Notes: generated by a model not told the origin, from the letters alone. Shown: positions 39,143-53,786, counted from the stretch's first letter. The stretch: DNA of 64,000 nt from Glandiceps talaboti (GCF_964340395.1 NC_135561.1:17590240-17654239); one strand, 5' to 3'. A program made the numbers and translations.

Positions 39143-40166
39143 CTAATCCTTAATACAATATGACTAATACAAAGTTTTAATTCTGACAGTTGCAGGTGAT
39201 AGTTATGTATACTTCAGTAAATGGAATACTAGCTAGAGGTACCTTGTTGGGCATCAAACACACCCCTATAAAAGGTACAATTTCAGCTAATACCACATTA
39301 AAATCCAACGACGATGATATGCACAATTGTGCTTTTTTGAAAATACCTACTAGTTTGTTCACCTTCTGTTGCACACCTTCAATTCGGCTGCTTTCGTTTT
39401 TTCTCTCATGTGAAAACACAACAACATATCCCAAGTATAAGATGTACGATGCAAGGTAAACACAGTAGATGTGTTAGAAGTAAACAAAGAAACACAGAGC
39501 AGTTTCTTCTTTCTACCTCATATATCTCGGATTGTCGACAGTTTGTAATAGTTGCTTTCTTTTCTGTTTGACATATGAAATATCATAATTCACTAGAATT
39601 GATCGAAAACATGCACGTACACACTAATGTTTTAATTTCGGTAGAAGACAACATATTGCCAGGTTTATCACATGCTTGGAAAGATACTGGCATTATTGAA
39701 GGTAAATAACAAAATTTACTGGTAACTGTAACTACAGTGATGCAAATGTATATCTGTCTGTGAAACTGACCATTAGCAAGTTATTGAAATCTACTGAATA
39801 CATTTCAGTACTTTTCGATTTTATTTCCTGATTTTTAGTCAATATTTATTTTAATTTCCTGCTATTTTTCTGCTATATTTTAGTCACAATGTTACAGTTA
39901 AGTAAGTTGGTCTCTAAAATAATTCTCCCATGTTTACTCAATACATCGAGCACAATTCTCCAAACTTATATCATCGCAGCGTGCACACACGCACACATGC
40001 TTACACAGACAAGTGTGCATACACACACACACACACACACACATACATACATACATACATACATACATACATACATACATACATACATACATACACACAC
40101 GCACACCCAAGTACCCTCACATACACAAGGATAGACAGAGATATACAGTCAGTCAGTCAGTCAGTC

Positions 40167-40198
<32 letters not shown>

Positions 40199-41820
40199 CA
40201 TTAGACAGACATACACAAAAACCTAACATAACCTCCCCTTATGGGAGGTACAAATCGGGTATGGGCCAAATTCAGACCCTATTTTTGCCAAGTAAATACA
40301 CACACTTTAATACAAATCTCGTCTAGTGTGGTATTGATTCATATAACAGCTCAATATAAAGCTTGACTGGTTTGTATTTGCTAATTTTCTCCACGATCAC
40401 GAGATTAACAACGTCTCATTCTGGATGTACAGAAATGGTAAATCATGGATTGATTATTCACGTGCCCTGCATGCGATGAAACAGATCTCACGATTACCCG
40501 TAATGGAAAGTTTTACAACAATCTGTGTTTCAAAATGTAGAACAACCTAGTGTATAATTTTTCAGATGAAGCAAAAATAACACGTCAGGAAATTAGTTCA
40601 AATTTGTTCTATGTTCCTTTAACGATGGACACATCACATGCGTTTCGTTTATACGGAATCGTGAATTTTAGAAATGCAAATACAGTCGACGTGTAATAGG
40701 AAAACAAAGAAAATCGAGGAAAAGTGAGTATTTCCTTAATAATGAATATATTACTCGGATTGTCCATAGACCCTCTGTGGAGAGCCTATTGATTGCCTAC
40801 AGGTTTGTAATGATTTGTTTGCTTTTCTGTCTCACATAAAGGTTATGGAATTGCACCAGTCCAATCAAACTATTATTTCATTTCCGTAGGTTACAAAATT
40901 CCCTGAGCTTTCACCTTGTTTGGAAAGCATACCAATGTAGGGAATAACTTCATTGTCAATATGAGACTCTCCAACCAGTCCACGGGATCGCTATTAGCTG
41001 TTTTATATGTACCCACTATCTACCGCATAATTTTTACTGGGATATCTTTGTACCGTGGGCGCTCATTGACTGCATAGTGCTAATCATTTATTGACGTGTT
41101 ACTGAGACTCCATGATATTGCGATACCAACAAATGGTCACGTCAACAAATGATTAGCACTATGCAGTCGATGAGGGCCCACAGTACAACTATGCACAGTA
41201 GATATTGGTACATACAAAATAAATGTTTTAGCGATTCGATGCTCCAAGGACGGTGAGAGAGTCTACTGTCAAAATACATCATCAAAGACATAAAGTTACG
41301 AACTGTTAAATGTTATCAGATTACTTAGTTGAAAGCAAAAGACGAACTACTATCATCATTGATGGAGAAGATTATATTGTATAAGCTCCATAAATGACTA
41401 TCTTAGTCTACAATAATTATATGCTAAAACTATCTGTAAAAAATAGCCGTAGGTGGCGCTTCAATAGTCAACACGTCGCATATTATTGTAAATAACTGTG
41501 ACTTAAAGATTACAATAAACTTTCTCCAATCAAACAAGATATGCTTAGTTATTTAACTTACTACACAATGTACTGTTCGTGTTTTACCTACAATTTTAGG
41601 TAAAATAATGCAAGAAGGTGATTCAGTTCTCAATAAGATAATTAATGAATTATTCCTAGAGCACTTGAGAGCACTGTGCCAACACTATACTGAAAGATTC
41701 GTTATTATATATGTACACTATATTCTGTTAGGTATATGTACATCATGATAGGGCGCCCTCACGTATCGGTCAGCGTGCTGATAGGCACATACACTCACAC
41801 ACACAGCAACACACAGCAAC
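39143..41820. other. Spacer between TIR segment and duplication copy 2, no supported gene
   Basis: Contains degenerate copies of blocks found elsewhere (40,440-40,600 resembles 48,760-48,900; 39,530-39,710 resembles 40,750-40,930) and a CA/CATA/CAGT/CAGA microsatellite at 40,018-40,198. A minus-strand frame at 39,177-39,434 looks protein-like in places but has no splice or homology support. Confidence 0.5.
40018..40198. repeat. Compound microsatellite (CA, CATA, CAGT, CAGA)
   Basis: Successive CA, CATA, CAGT and CAGA tracts. ORFs across it are artefacts. Confidence 0.95.
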
Positions 41821-41823
41821 ATA

Positions 41824-41826
41824 GGC

Positions 41827-41888
<62 letters not shown>
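41824..41888. repeat. (CAGA)n microsatellite
   Basis: About 65 bp of CAGA, next to a CA-rich stretch and a GGGCGCCCTCAC dispersed-repeat end (41,753). Confidence 0.95.
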
Positions 41889-41889
<1 letters not shown>

Positions 41890-42467
41890 AGACAGACTAG
41901 TCTTTACAGACTTAATTAATAACGTACTGACGGGAATACATAAATGGTGGATGAAAACATACATACATATGAAAGTGAATAATTGATCACTGTTGTTTTT
42001 ATTTAATTATATAATCGCGTTAGATAAAGATAGGCTAATACAGGCAACAATACATTTCTATTGTTATTACATACATTGGACACTTGCTAGATTTAGTGTG
42101 ATGATAATTTTAGATAATGTATATGTGTTATTAATGAATCATGTGAATAATAATAAAAATCACTCTTTCATACATGTAAATTGAAGATATTTGACATATT
42201 GTCGCTGAGTTGTCTTTTTGCTTATACTATTGGTATGATAATGTAAATATTACAATATTAAACTATTCTGTTCTAGGCTAATTATTCCAAATATTAATAT
42301 TATTACATATCTAGTCATAATAATATAATCATTATATCACTTTGATTTCTTAGTTAATCTATGCACGAATCTCCAGCATTTATGGTAGGTCCATTTTCAA
42401 TTGTTGCACACGGATCTCCACCATTCATAGCAGCCCATTGTACTTCAACGATGATGATTGATTTGTA

Positions 42468-45400
42468 TTAAGTGAAGAAGACACCATTTCCAATCAATAT
42501 GATACACATTAGCCATACGTTAATGAGTATGACGTCACCAGAGTTACAAAGATCCTCTTCACAGCACGATTTGCAATTCATGGCTACGTCAGATTCGCCT
42601 ATTCACAATGTACAATAATGAGTTAATAACATGTTAAGAGGTCGTTTAGTTACGTAATTATAATCAACTAATTAATAAAAATAATTAAATATCGTATTAA
42701 TTGGATCTAATTTACAAACGTATACATTTTTGCAAAGTTTTCATACAAAAGTTTTTCACCAAACATAAATGCTCTTTAACATAAATAATCATTCTGTGTT
42801 GTGCTGAGGTTTTCAACAGTACTTGTCCGTGTACAAATAGCATTACTTAGCTCTAATGCATATGATGTGGAAGGGATAATGAAAAACGCTTTGACCATTA
42901 TGTAAATATATTTTTGTAGTTCTTGATATAAATAATTAACAGACTGACAAGAGAAATGAAATCTTTGAGTCACTCATACCGCGTTTACAGAAAAATTGCC
43001 ACTGCCTTGGCGTTACACTAATGGGACATGGTGGTATTTTTTGCTTAAACATTTTAAAATGGCCATGGATGAGGATTGGGTATTTATTCATTATTTTTTA
43101 TTTTTTTATTTACAAAACAATTTTATCATGTTTGCAAACCAATACGCTGCAAAGAGCTAAAAAAATATAGAAAATATTTATTCTACGTACAATGAGAAAC
43201 TGTTTACAATAAGAAACTGTTTACACATTTAGTAATCTCTTGCAATTTATCAAGTTTCAAACAAAGACTTGGCATATATAGTTTCATATTCCAACTAAGA
43301 AGCCATGATGAAATTGTTTCATCAATATGCAAACTTAAGCCTTAAACTGACAACAGCAGAGAGACCATACACAATAGGTTTCTGTGCCTTGACCATGTGC
43401 GATGACGTAGAGAACAATGGTGTTGCTGTAAATGCGTTTGATACTTTCACCTTGACCACCCTGAGATCTGCCACGAGATGAAAAACGGCTTAGTGTTTGA
43501 CAGCATTGTGTGGTATGATATGCTAATATAATTGCAAATATATCTGTTGTTGTTTATTTTCGACTGGTTTGAAGTTGTCTATATTTATGTAAAAAAAGAT
43601 CATGTCACCTGAGTGAATCGCCAACTTGAAGGCAACTGAATCAACTTTCCTGTAAATTCAACGATTACATTGCAATGGTTTGCTTAGTTAAACCAAACAA
43701 GTCCTGACAACACTAATGGGATCAAAAATGGCTGAATATGATTTACCACTACTTTTTACTAAATGCGGTTTGGCCATTGGAATTTATATGGTACAACTAA
43801 TTACACTCTCTACTTACCAACTTTCGAACCATCAGGTGCAGCTACGCAATCGCTTTCCGTCAAACAATCAGAAGAAGTCCCACACTGTCGACGAATGGCT
43901 AGAGTATCGCCGCCTTCACCTTCAAAGCGAGTGACCTGGACAATTGAAACCATTATTGTCATAATCACAAAAGTAAGGGCCTCAATATTAATGTTTCTTA
44001 TATAATTATTATCACTATTGAATATAACCGTTGTGTATTAGTGTTAGTAACTACGTTGGTGGAGTTTGCGGTTATGATAATGATGAACGCCAACTGTGAC
44101 ATATCAAGATGACCGCCCTGCTCATTCCACTTGTCTATACACAGGTGCCCATTGCAATTAAATTATGTCTGTTCAGTTCACTGGTGTTGAGTGGTAGAAA
44201 AGAACCCATCTTCCCCAAAGCTCAGGTCAAACAGTGAGATTGCATCTAAGGAAGATGTGGTAAGTATTTCAATTAAATTGGACCTACTTCTTATATGGAT
44301 TATAACAACATAGGACGTTTCTTGTTTTTCGTTTTCATACGTCGTTGGCATAAATAATTACATTTAGTAATTAGGTATTAAATAACATATGAATGCAAGC
44401 TGTATGGTAATATGTGAAGGAGTTAGGAATAACTATAACTTTAGAATATAACTTTTTGTCGGTGAGGAAAGCGTTCAGTTTACTATTAAAATTGCGAGTT
44501 GTAAACTTACTACACAAGCATCTTGATCTTCATCGCAAACGGTTTTATCCTCATAGTCAATCTCGCATGATGCTACTGTTGTGTTTTGCGGAGGGAAACC
44601 GATACAACTGTAGCACTCCAGTGCCGATGTCAATTGCATAATTAGCATAAATACTGAAAGTGAAAGCATATGGTTTTTTTAGTTCAACATATATAGCATT
44701 TTCTCAAACACCCGAGATATAGTCTTGCTACCAGACTCATGATTTTAGTAAGGAGCACAAAGCCGCAAGAAGCGAGGACGACGAGTATAAGTCACTCACT
44801 TCTCACGGCTTCGCCGCTCGGGGCGCACTTCGTGCTCCTTACAAAGCGTTCATGACTCTGGCAGCGAGACTAACTGAGATATATATTGACGACATTGATA
44901 CTAAAGTTATGTTACTACAGCTGCTATAAATGTTCTATTCTTTTATATATAACATATCCATTATTAGAAGTTTGTCAACCCATAGTAACAAACGCCACAG
45001 TCGACAACAAAGAAGATCCAATGGATTTAAGTCATTGACAAGGAAATTTGTCTATCTACGCTTTTATGTAATTTTTGTCGGTCCATATTTGTATCATTTT
45101 TGAAAATATTCATTTACTAACAGTTTTTTGTTAATTTAAAGTTCCACTAGCTTTAACTGGAGTATTATTTTTTTCGGATCACACAACCAACAATATCTTC
45201 GGTGAAAATTGTTGAAATATTAATATTAATACTTAGACATTTCACATGTTAATAAGAGGCCAATTTCATCCATAAGTAGAACAGTGACATCGTGATTGAA
45301 TTGGGTGGTTGATTTTTGAGTGCGGACGCAAAATTCAAATTTATTTGGATGTATTGTATCATATTATGTATACAGCTTCACGAACTTGTTTACTCACAGT

Positions 45401-45898
45401 GATTCGACATTGTTCAAGGTTTATGTGGAAGTTATCGTATCTAACCAACATTTTCAATTTCGCACTTCTTATCAAATTTCGAAAAAAATCGCGCCTTTAA
45501 TGATAACAAGTTCTGTAAATAGAAGATAAAGTGCTGGTTTTCCAGTAGTACTTTAATGTGTTTACCATCATGTTGTTACACCGTATCGATCTTAGTGGTG
45601 TGATCACTACAATTTTCACCATGGTTTACATCATATATAAATTAAACGTGTCGATGTCACACTTGTGCACGTTCGTTTAGGGTGAGGGGAGGAACTTGTG
45701 CTGCGCTGTGCGAGTAAACTTTTAGTCAACATTTTGTGAACTTCCGGTATTTATACTACCGGTATCTTAATTATAGAATTATAGTGAAATTATATCTAAA
45801 TCACGCGAGAACATATATACATGCTTTAACGTTGAAAGTTCATTCACAGTTTCTGTAATTTATTTACCTGCTATTTGATAGACAAGTTTACACGCCAT
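42468..45898 (-). CDS. Ly6/uPAR (three-finger) domain protein, GPI-anchored, paralog 2
   Basis: Four minus-strand exons: 45868-45898 (ATG), 44511-44653, 43818-43935 and 42468-42598 (TAA). Phases are again 1, 0 and 1, for 140 residues. Signal peptide MACKLVYQIAVFMLIMQLTS ends just before LECYSC. Cysteines follow the LU pattern (CYSC, ASC, TVC, DAC, RQC, SDC, SDC, then CKSCCEEDLCN). The last 24 residues are hydrophobic and identical to paralog 1, consistent with a GPI-anchor signal. NTT near the start of exon 2 is an N-glycosylation sequon absent from paralog 1. Introns are 1,214, 575 and 1,219 bp; intron 1 carries a MITE-like insertion. The gene is intact, expected at the outer cell surface, ligand unknown. 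Confidence 0.9.
43030..43335 (+). repeat. Dispersed repeat, related copy of 33,010-33,310
   Basis: TGGCCATGGATGAGGATTGG, an AT-rich stretch ending TTACAAAACAATTTTATCA, and AAGCCATGATGAAATTGTTT match the other copy. It lies in intron 3 of Ly6 paralog 2. Confidence 0.5.
44720..44873. mobile_element. MITE-like palindromic insertion, about 154 bp
   Basis: Imperfect terminal inverted repeats (TAGTCTTGCTACCAGACTCA on the left; TAGTCTCGCTGCCAGAGTCA as reverse complement of the right) and an inner inverted pair around GGAGCACAAAGCCGC/GCGCACTTCGTGCTCC. The GC-rich middle stands out from the flank. An imperfect 8-bp duplication flanks it (CCGAGATA/CTGAGATA), and duplication copy 1 has the empty site (ACTGAGATAGTGAC near 19,167). 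No coding capacity. An 8-bp duplication would fit hAT-type elements. Confidence 0.75.
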
Positions 45899-47586
45899 CT
45901 TGACTGCTTCTTTTGACACTTTCCTTGGTACTGCAAGGCTTAATTTCCAGATTCTGAAACTGTAAAAGTAATAGTGGGATGTTTATTTTACTCATTCCGC
46001 TTATTTGTGAATCATAAAGCACAGACTCGTGGACAGGGATTAGCAATGTCATTCCTATTCTAAAGTGGTGTTGTATCTATTCAAAATAGCAAAACATTAT
46101 GATTATGATATGATAATTAGTCCTAAAATATACAAGCCTCAACCATTAAAACTATAGTTTCCTGATGTCATCAGTATATCCTCAATTATACATACCATGC
46201 ACCAGCCAAGTTGAATAAAATATATGGAGTGTATACTCAAATTGCTATATCAGAATGACGATCGTCTAATTTTAAATGCGGTGTAAATAAAAAGGCCAAG
46301 TTGTCTAGAAACGAAATCTTAATTTATCAGAAGAAATTAAATCAAATGAATTCAAGAAGTTCTGGTATATAGTACTCTAGTAATTTAGCCTTCAGTTTTC
46401 TAAGATAGACACAAACTAAAACTATTGTTACAACATGTTGATACAACAGTGATAAGCTATTGAATGGAAGTTGGTATAATTATAGTCTAATTATAGTAGG
46501 GAGTTTAAGATCCATAAAGGTGCATGTAGTGTTTTGGGACTTCCAATGTTTACACTATGTTGATCACAGGGTGATTATAATCGCACAACAGAGGAACCGC
46601 TATCACCCACTTGTGTAATCAACCACATTAAAGAACAATCATAGAATTAGTTTGCCTTTATGGTAGAACCGAAGGCTCGACTACCAGTGTCGTATCTCTG
46701 TCCGAGGAAATCCTATTTTTCACAAACTAAAATAAGGATGAACTTGTCGTAATAACGATACATCTACTATAAGCATGATTTTGCTTTGGATTGGATTAAT
46801 TCGAATTGGTGTTCTTTTACAAAATCTGGTCGAATCCAATATTACTGGTCGCTCAACTGGACAGTGCCTTGACCAAATGAATGGTAGTTAGAGTCAGTTG
46901 CTCTGGTTTGATGTATGATAGGTACGTTTGACCTTGACATTATTACAGCAAATTTCACAATACTGTTCAGTTTTTCTGTTTCATATAACCATTCAGAAAC
47001 AATAAGAAACTTGAGATGCTACAGTTTAAGAGAGCAAGATTGAATGAGTACAGTTTCTTGCAACATTTTGTCTAAAGTGAAGTGAACTACACATGCCACC
47101 ATCCAGACATCAAATGAACATCGCAAAGGACATTTTACGTGCCCTTCATCGGGGTGTGACTGTTCTTTTCTCAACTGGACTTGTTTGCCCATTGAAAGTG
47201 GTAATTCGTAAAATGTTAAAGCTGTACGATAACTTAAGTAAAAGTTCAAACAGATGAACAAAGGCCCCTTGTCAATTGTTTAGTCAACTGTATCAGCATT
47301 TTCAAATGTTTGGACACATGCACTGTCATGTTATTTCACAGCAACGTTGAGTTATTCAGATTGAAATCCTGGATTTCATGATTACACTTATTAAGTTATA
47401 ATTACCCCCAACATCAGGATTTATCTTTAAAATGGTCGAATCCAATATTACTGGTCGCTCAACTCGACAGTGCCTTGACCAAATGAATGGTAGTTAGTGT
47501 CAGTTGCTCTGGTTTGATGTATGATAGGTACGTTTATTCAAGGTTTTGGGTTATCGAATATATTAACAAACATGTGTGTACGTGTA

Positions 47587-47629
47587 CATGTGTGTGTGTG
47601 TGTGTGTGTCTGTGTCTGTGTGTGTGTAC
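47587..47629. repeat. (GT)n tract, short allele in unit 1
   Basis: About 40 bp of GT with two CTGTGTCT-type interruptions. The counterpart in unit 2 (51,541-51,632) is roughly twice as long. Confidence 0.9.
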
Positions 47630-48652
47630 AAGGTCCAGCCCAAAGCAAACAGGACAACTCAATGGAATGCCTAGACTTGCAGTGAGTTTATGTAGAACTC
47701 GATGTGTACCCTCAATGTGCACCCTCGGTGTGCAACCTTCGGGCCTAGTTTAAATAAATTATGATGGGGGAACAATTATCCACGATAATTTCTTTATCTT
47801 GGATTACGCGTTTTAATTTAGAAGTTCTAATCACCTGCAAACGATATAAAATACTGTTATCTTGTTTTCACTGAAAGATTGACCTAAGAGAGGTGTCGTC
47901 AGTTTGATTCTACCCTATAACACATATTTTACATGGGCACTCCAGATTCCTCCTACATCTTGGGTGACAAGTTTATAGAAATATCCAATATAATTACAGA
48001 TTATTAGAGTATATCTGAAAGCTAAATTAGCACCAATACTGTTTATGTGTTCAAAATGTAGCATCATGGTTTTAAAAGCAAACACTGTCATTGAATTCGG
48101 TGAAAAGAAACAGAATATTTTGATTTTCATTATTTTCTGTTTACAACAGAGTGTATTTCAAAAGAGTATATGGAAGGACACGATTCTGAACGAAAATATA
48201 ATCTGCTTACCGTCGTTAAACTTGGATTCTTGAAAGTACGCCTGTTAACAGTGTCTTGTCTACACGGTAGTTAAAGACTGCAGGTCAGATTGACCAACTG
48301 ACTCGGGGATTGCTACTTGACTACTTGAGTTCTTGTTGGTGGTGGTTGTGTTGACAACGATGTTTTCACATTGATCGTTAAAACTAATAAACACCGTTTC
48401 CAGAGCAACTGTCACCAATTGTTAGATCTCTTTGAGATCTTGCCAATTTTGTTCAGAAGACATATAGGTTATGGTCTGATGATCCAGTTAATTATGACAT
48501 GGATGCTTTAGGTAGGAGTCAAGAGAAATGCACTTTGTATAGAGCGTGCAATTCATACATGAAGTGAATATTATTTTAGTTCTGAACTCTGTCTATACTA
48601 CCACATTGATTACAAAACTCTGTATGTCTGTCTTTTTCTGTCTGTTCGCTTC

Positions 48653-48654
<2 letters not shown>

Positions 48655-48713
<59 letters not shown>

Positions 48714-48730
48714 CTGTCTGTCTGTCTGTC
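48655..48730. repeat. (CTGT)n microsatellite, unit 1
   Basis: CTGT tract with one CCGT variant, matching 52,630-52,722 and 25,525-25,680. Confidence 0.9.
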
Positions 48731-49544
48731 CCTCCTCCCCCATTCTCTCTAGGGAAGTTATATCATGGATTGATTATTCGAGATGTCTACATGTGATGCA
48801 ACAACAAATCTAACGATTACCTGTAACAGCAAAATGTAGATTAACTTATAATTGTAGAATCATCAGTCCTATGTAAAATATTCAAATGAGCAAAAACAAC
48901 TCGAGAAATACTACGTAAACTTAGAGCTTGATACATTTGCATGGAATAAATATATTACATCACAACCTCGAAACATACTCTAATATAAGACAGTGTATAT
49001 ATTACCAAGATGCAGAAGTTGAAATTGCAATAGATATCACAATCAATATAACAACCTGGCCTGTTATATTTAGGATAATGATTATGTGAACTATAAATTG
49101 GGTGATATATCGTGAGAGGTACACAAAAGCAAAGATGAAGTTGATTGGTTACAATGAAATTACAATATGAAGTAAAATGTATTTAGAGAAGACGGACTTG
49201 TCTTTACACCTATTAAATTATACGTTAATGTTTTTGATGAGAAATGGATTCTCATGATATCACAATCAATACCTAATGGTTATGTGATCTATGAACTATG
49301 CCTTATAAATTGGGTGATATATCGTATATAACGTGGACGTTGATTGATTAAGTGAATGCAACATATTATGGCTGTGCGTGTACCAATTCAACATTGTCAA
49401 CCATAATCACGACTTAAGGTGGTCAAGAAGGCGTTCTCTGGAGCGATCATCCGTGTCCCGACTCAACCGATATGCACGTCAAAACACAAGCGACCTTGCC
49501 CGCGGTCAAAATAGCTCTACTGATTGCGTTTGTTTGTTTGTTTG

Positions 49545-49640
49545 TTGTGTGTATGTGTGTGTGTGTGTGTCTGTCTGTTTATGTCTTTCTCTGTCTTTGT
49601 CGCTCTCTCTGTATGTCTGTCTGTCTCCCCCGCCCCCCTC

Positions 49641-49683
<43 letters not shown>

Positions 49684-49708
49684 GTCTGTCTCTCTGTCTG
49701 TCTCTCTG

Positions 49709-49739
<31 letters not shown>

Positions 49740-49748
49740 GTCTCTGTC

Positions 49749-49830
<82 letters not shown>
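49545..49830. repeat. (GT)n, CTGT and (CT)n compound microsatellite, unit 1
   Basis: Follows the shared ACCTTGCCCGCGGTCAAAAT block. The CT part is longer and purer than in unit 2. Confidence 0.9.
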
Positions 49831-49833
<3 letters not shown>

Positions 49834-51535
49834 TTAATGATTGAAATACAACAAAACTAAGATGTCAAACTACTTAGGTTTACCCTGTAGGTCAGTTGAT
49901 CGGTTCATCATTGTCACCACCTTGTCAACGATTTAAAAATAGGATAAGTTAGACCCTATTTTCTATCTAGTAAATACACACTTCTACAAGCACAGACTCG
50001 TGGACAGGGATTAGCAATGTCATTCCTATTCTAAAGTGGTGTTGTATCTATTCAAAATAGCAAAACATTATGATTATGATATGATAATTAGTCCTAAAAT
50101 ATACAAGCCTCAACCATTAAAACTATAGTTTCCTGATGTCATCAGTATATCCTCAATTATACATACCATGCACCAGCCAAGTTGAATAAAATATATGGAG
50201 TGTATACTCAAATTGCTATATCAGAATGACGATCGTCTAATTTTAAATGCGGTGTAAATAAAAAGGCCAAGTTGTCTAGAAACGAAATCTTAATTTATCA
50301 GAAGAAATTAAATCAAATGAATTCAAGAAGTTCTGGTATATAGTACTCTAGTAATTTAGCCTTCAGTTTTCTAAGATAGACACAAACTAAAACTATTGTT
50401 ACAACATGTTGATACAACAGTGATAAGCTATTGAATGGATGTTGGTTTAATTATAGTCTAATTATAGTAGGGAGTTTAAGATCCATAAACGTGCATGTAG
50501 TGTTTTGGGACTTCCAATGTTTACACTATGTTGATCACAAGGTGATTATAATCGCACAACAGAGGAACCGCTATCACCCACTTGAGCAATCATAGAATTA
50601 GTTTGCCTTTATGGTAGAACCGAAGGCTCGATTACCAGTGTCGTATCTCTGTCCGAGGAAATCCTATTTTTCACAAACTAAAAAAAGGATGAACTTGTCG
50701 TAATAACGATACATCTACTATAAGCATGATTTTGCTTTGGATTGGATTAATTCGAATTGGTGTTCTTTTACAAAATCTGGTCGAATCCAATATTACTGGT
50801 CGCTCAACTGGACAGTGCCTTGACCAAATGAATGGTAGTTAGAGTCAGTTGCTCTGGTTTGATGTATGATAGGTACGTTTGACCTTGACATTATTACAGC
50901 AAATTTCACAATACTGTTCAGTTTTTCTGTTTCATATAACCATTCAGAAACAATAAGAAACTTGAGATGCTACAGTTTAAGAGAGCAAGATTGAATGAGT
51001 ACAGTTTCTTGCAACATTTTGTCTAAAGTGAAGTGAACTACACATGCCACCATCCAGACATCAAATGAACATCGCAAAGGACATTTTACGTGCCCTTCAT
51101 CGGGGTGTGACTGTTCTTTTCTCAACTGGACTTCTTTGCCCATTGAAAGTGATAATTCGTAAAATGTTAAAGCTGTACGATAACTTAAGTAAAAGTTCAA
51201 ACAGATGAACAAAGGCCCCTTGTCAATTGTTTAGTCAACTGTATCAGCATTTTCAAATGTTTGGACACATGCACTGTCATGTTATTTCACAGCAACGTTG
51301 AGTTATTCAGATTGAAATCCCGGATTTCATGATTACACTTATTAAGTTATAATTACCCCCAACATCAGGATTTATCTTTAAAATGGTCGAATCCAATATT
51401 ACTGGTCGCTCAACTCGACAGTGCCTTGACCAAATGAATGGTAGTTAGTGTCAGTTGCTCTGGTTTGATGTATGATAGGTACGTTTATTCAAGGTTTTGG
51501 GTTATCGAATATATTAACAAACATGTGTGTACGTG

Positions 51536-51540
<5 letters not shown>

Positions 51541-51632
<92 letters not shown>
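51541..51632. repeat. (GT)n tract, long allele in unit 2
   Basis: About 92 bp of GT with a single TATATG interruption. Confidence 0.95.
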
Positions 51633-51634
<2 letters not shown>

Positions 51635-52625
51635 AAGGTCCAGCCCAAAGCAAACAGGACAACTCAATGGAATGCCTAGACTTGCAGTGAGTTTATGTAG
51701 AACTCGATGTGTACCCTCAATGTGCACCCTCGGTGTGCAACCTTCGGGCCTAGTTTAAATAAATTATGATGGGGGAACAATTATCCACGATAATTTCTTT
51801 ATCTTGGATTACGCGTTTTAATTTAGAAGTTCTAATCACCTGCAAACGATATAAGATACTGTTATCTTGTTTTCACTGAAATATTGACCTAAGAGAGGTG
51901 TAGTTCAGTTTGATTCTACCGAATAACACATATTTTCCATGGGAACTCCAGATTCCTCCTACATCTTGGCTGACAAGTTTATAGAAATATCCAATATAAT
52001 TACAGATTATTAGAGTATATCTGAAAGCTAATTTAGCACCAATAATGTTTATGTGTTCAAAATGTAGCATTGTTTTAAAAGCAAACACAGTCATTGAATT
52101 CGGTGAAAAGAAACAGAATATTTTGATTTTCATTATTTTCTGTTTACAACAGAGTGTATTTCAAAAGAGTATATGGAAGGACACGATTCTGAACGAAAAT
52201 ATAATCTGCTTACCGTCGTTAAACTTGGATTCTTGAAAGTACGCCTGTTAACAGTGTCTTGTCTACACGGTAGTTAAGGACTGCAGGTCAGATTGACCAA
52301 CTGACTCGGGGATTGCTACTTGACTACTTGAGTTCTTTTCACATTGATCGTTAAAACTAATAAACACCGTTTCCAGAGCAACTGTCACCAATTGGTAGAT
52401 CTCTTTGAGATCTTGCCAATTTTGTTCAGAAGACATATAGGTTAGGGTCTGATGATCCAGTTAATTATGACATGGATGCTTTAGGTAGGAGTCAAGAGAA
52501 ATGCACTTTGTATAGAGCGTGCAATTCATACATGAAGTGAATATTATTTTAGTTCTGAACTCTGTCTATACTACCACATTGATTACAAAACTCTGTATGT
52601 CTGTCTTTTTCTGTCTGTTCGCTTC

Positions 52626-52629
<4 letters not shown>

Positions 52630-52660
<31 letters not shown>

Positions 52661-52663
52661 GAC

Positions 52664-52716
<53 letters not shown>

Positions 52717-52722
52717 GCCTGT
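52630..52722. repeat. (CTGT)n microsatellite, unit 2
   Basis: CTGT tract with a GACT interruption, longer than in unit 1. Confidence 0.9.
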
Positions 52723-53579
52723 CCCTCCTCCCCATTCTCTCTAGAGAAGTTATATCATGGATTGATAATCGAGTTGTCTACATGTGATGCAACAACAAAT
52801 CTAACGATTACCTGTAACAGCAAAATGTAGATTAACCTATAATTGTAGAATCATCAGTCCTATGTAAAATGTTCAAATGAAGCAAAAAACAACTCGAGAA
52901 ATACTACGTAAACTTAGAGCTTGATACATTTGCATGGAATAAATATATTACATCACAACCTCGAAACATACTCTAATATAAGACAGTGTATATATTACCA
53001 AGATGCAGAAGTTGAAATTGCAATAGATATCACAATCAATATAACAACCTGGCCTGTTATATTTAGGATAATGATTATGTGATCTACGAACTATAAATTG
53101 GGTGATATATCGTGAGAGGTACACAAAAGCAAAGATGAAGTTGATTGATTACAATGAAATTACAATATGAAGTAAAATGTATTTAGAGAAGACGGACTTG
53201 TCTTTACACCTATTAGATCATACGTTAATATTGTTGATGAGAAATGGATTCTCATGATATCACAATCAATACCATAACCTGGCGACTTGTTGTGTTTAGG
53301 ACAATGGTTAAGTGTTCTATGAACTATGCCTTATAAATCGGGTGATATATCGTATAGAACGTGGACGTTGATTGATTAAGCGAATGCAACATATTATGGC
53401 TGTGCGTTACAGCGTACCAATTCAACATTGTCAACCATAATCACGACTTAAGGTGGTCAAGAAGGCGTTCTCTGGAGCGATCATCCGTGTCCCGACTCAA
53501 CCGATATGCACGTCAAAACACAAGCGACCTTGCCCGCGGTCAAAATAGCTCTACTGATTGCGTTTGTTTGTTTGTTTGT

Positions 53580-53674
53580 TGTGTGTATGTGTGTGTGTGT
53601 GTGTCTGTCTGTTTATGTCTTTCTCTGTCTTTGTCGCTCTCTCTGTATGTCTGTCTGTCTCCCCCGCCCCCCTC

Positions 53675-53737
<63 letters not shown>

Positions 53738-53786
53738 GTCTGTCTCTCTCTCTCTGTCTCTCTCTCTCTCTCTCTGTCTCTCTCTG

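Larger units (their letters stand above)
46018..49988. repeat. Nested 4-kb tandem duplication, unit 1
   Basis: Starts AGCACAGACTCGTGGACAGG and is followed head to tail by unit 2 beginning with the same sequence at 49,989. The offset is about 3,971 bp. The units look nearly identical by eye apart from microsatellite length and a few indels. It lies just 5' of Ly6 paralog 2 exon 1 (minus strand) and has no Ly6 exon. Confidence 0.92.

Noticed and set aside
39177-39434. 85-codon minus ORF with protein-like stretch (RIEGVQQKVNKLVGIFKK)
   Set aside because: No splice partner, domain or second copy to support it; the opposite strand is also open.
47019-47261. 80-codon minus ORF conserved at 50,970-51,212
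   Set aside because: Conservation follows from the recent tandem duplication. The block 1 counterpart near 21,100 does not keep the frame.
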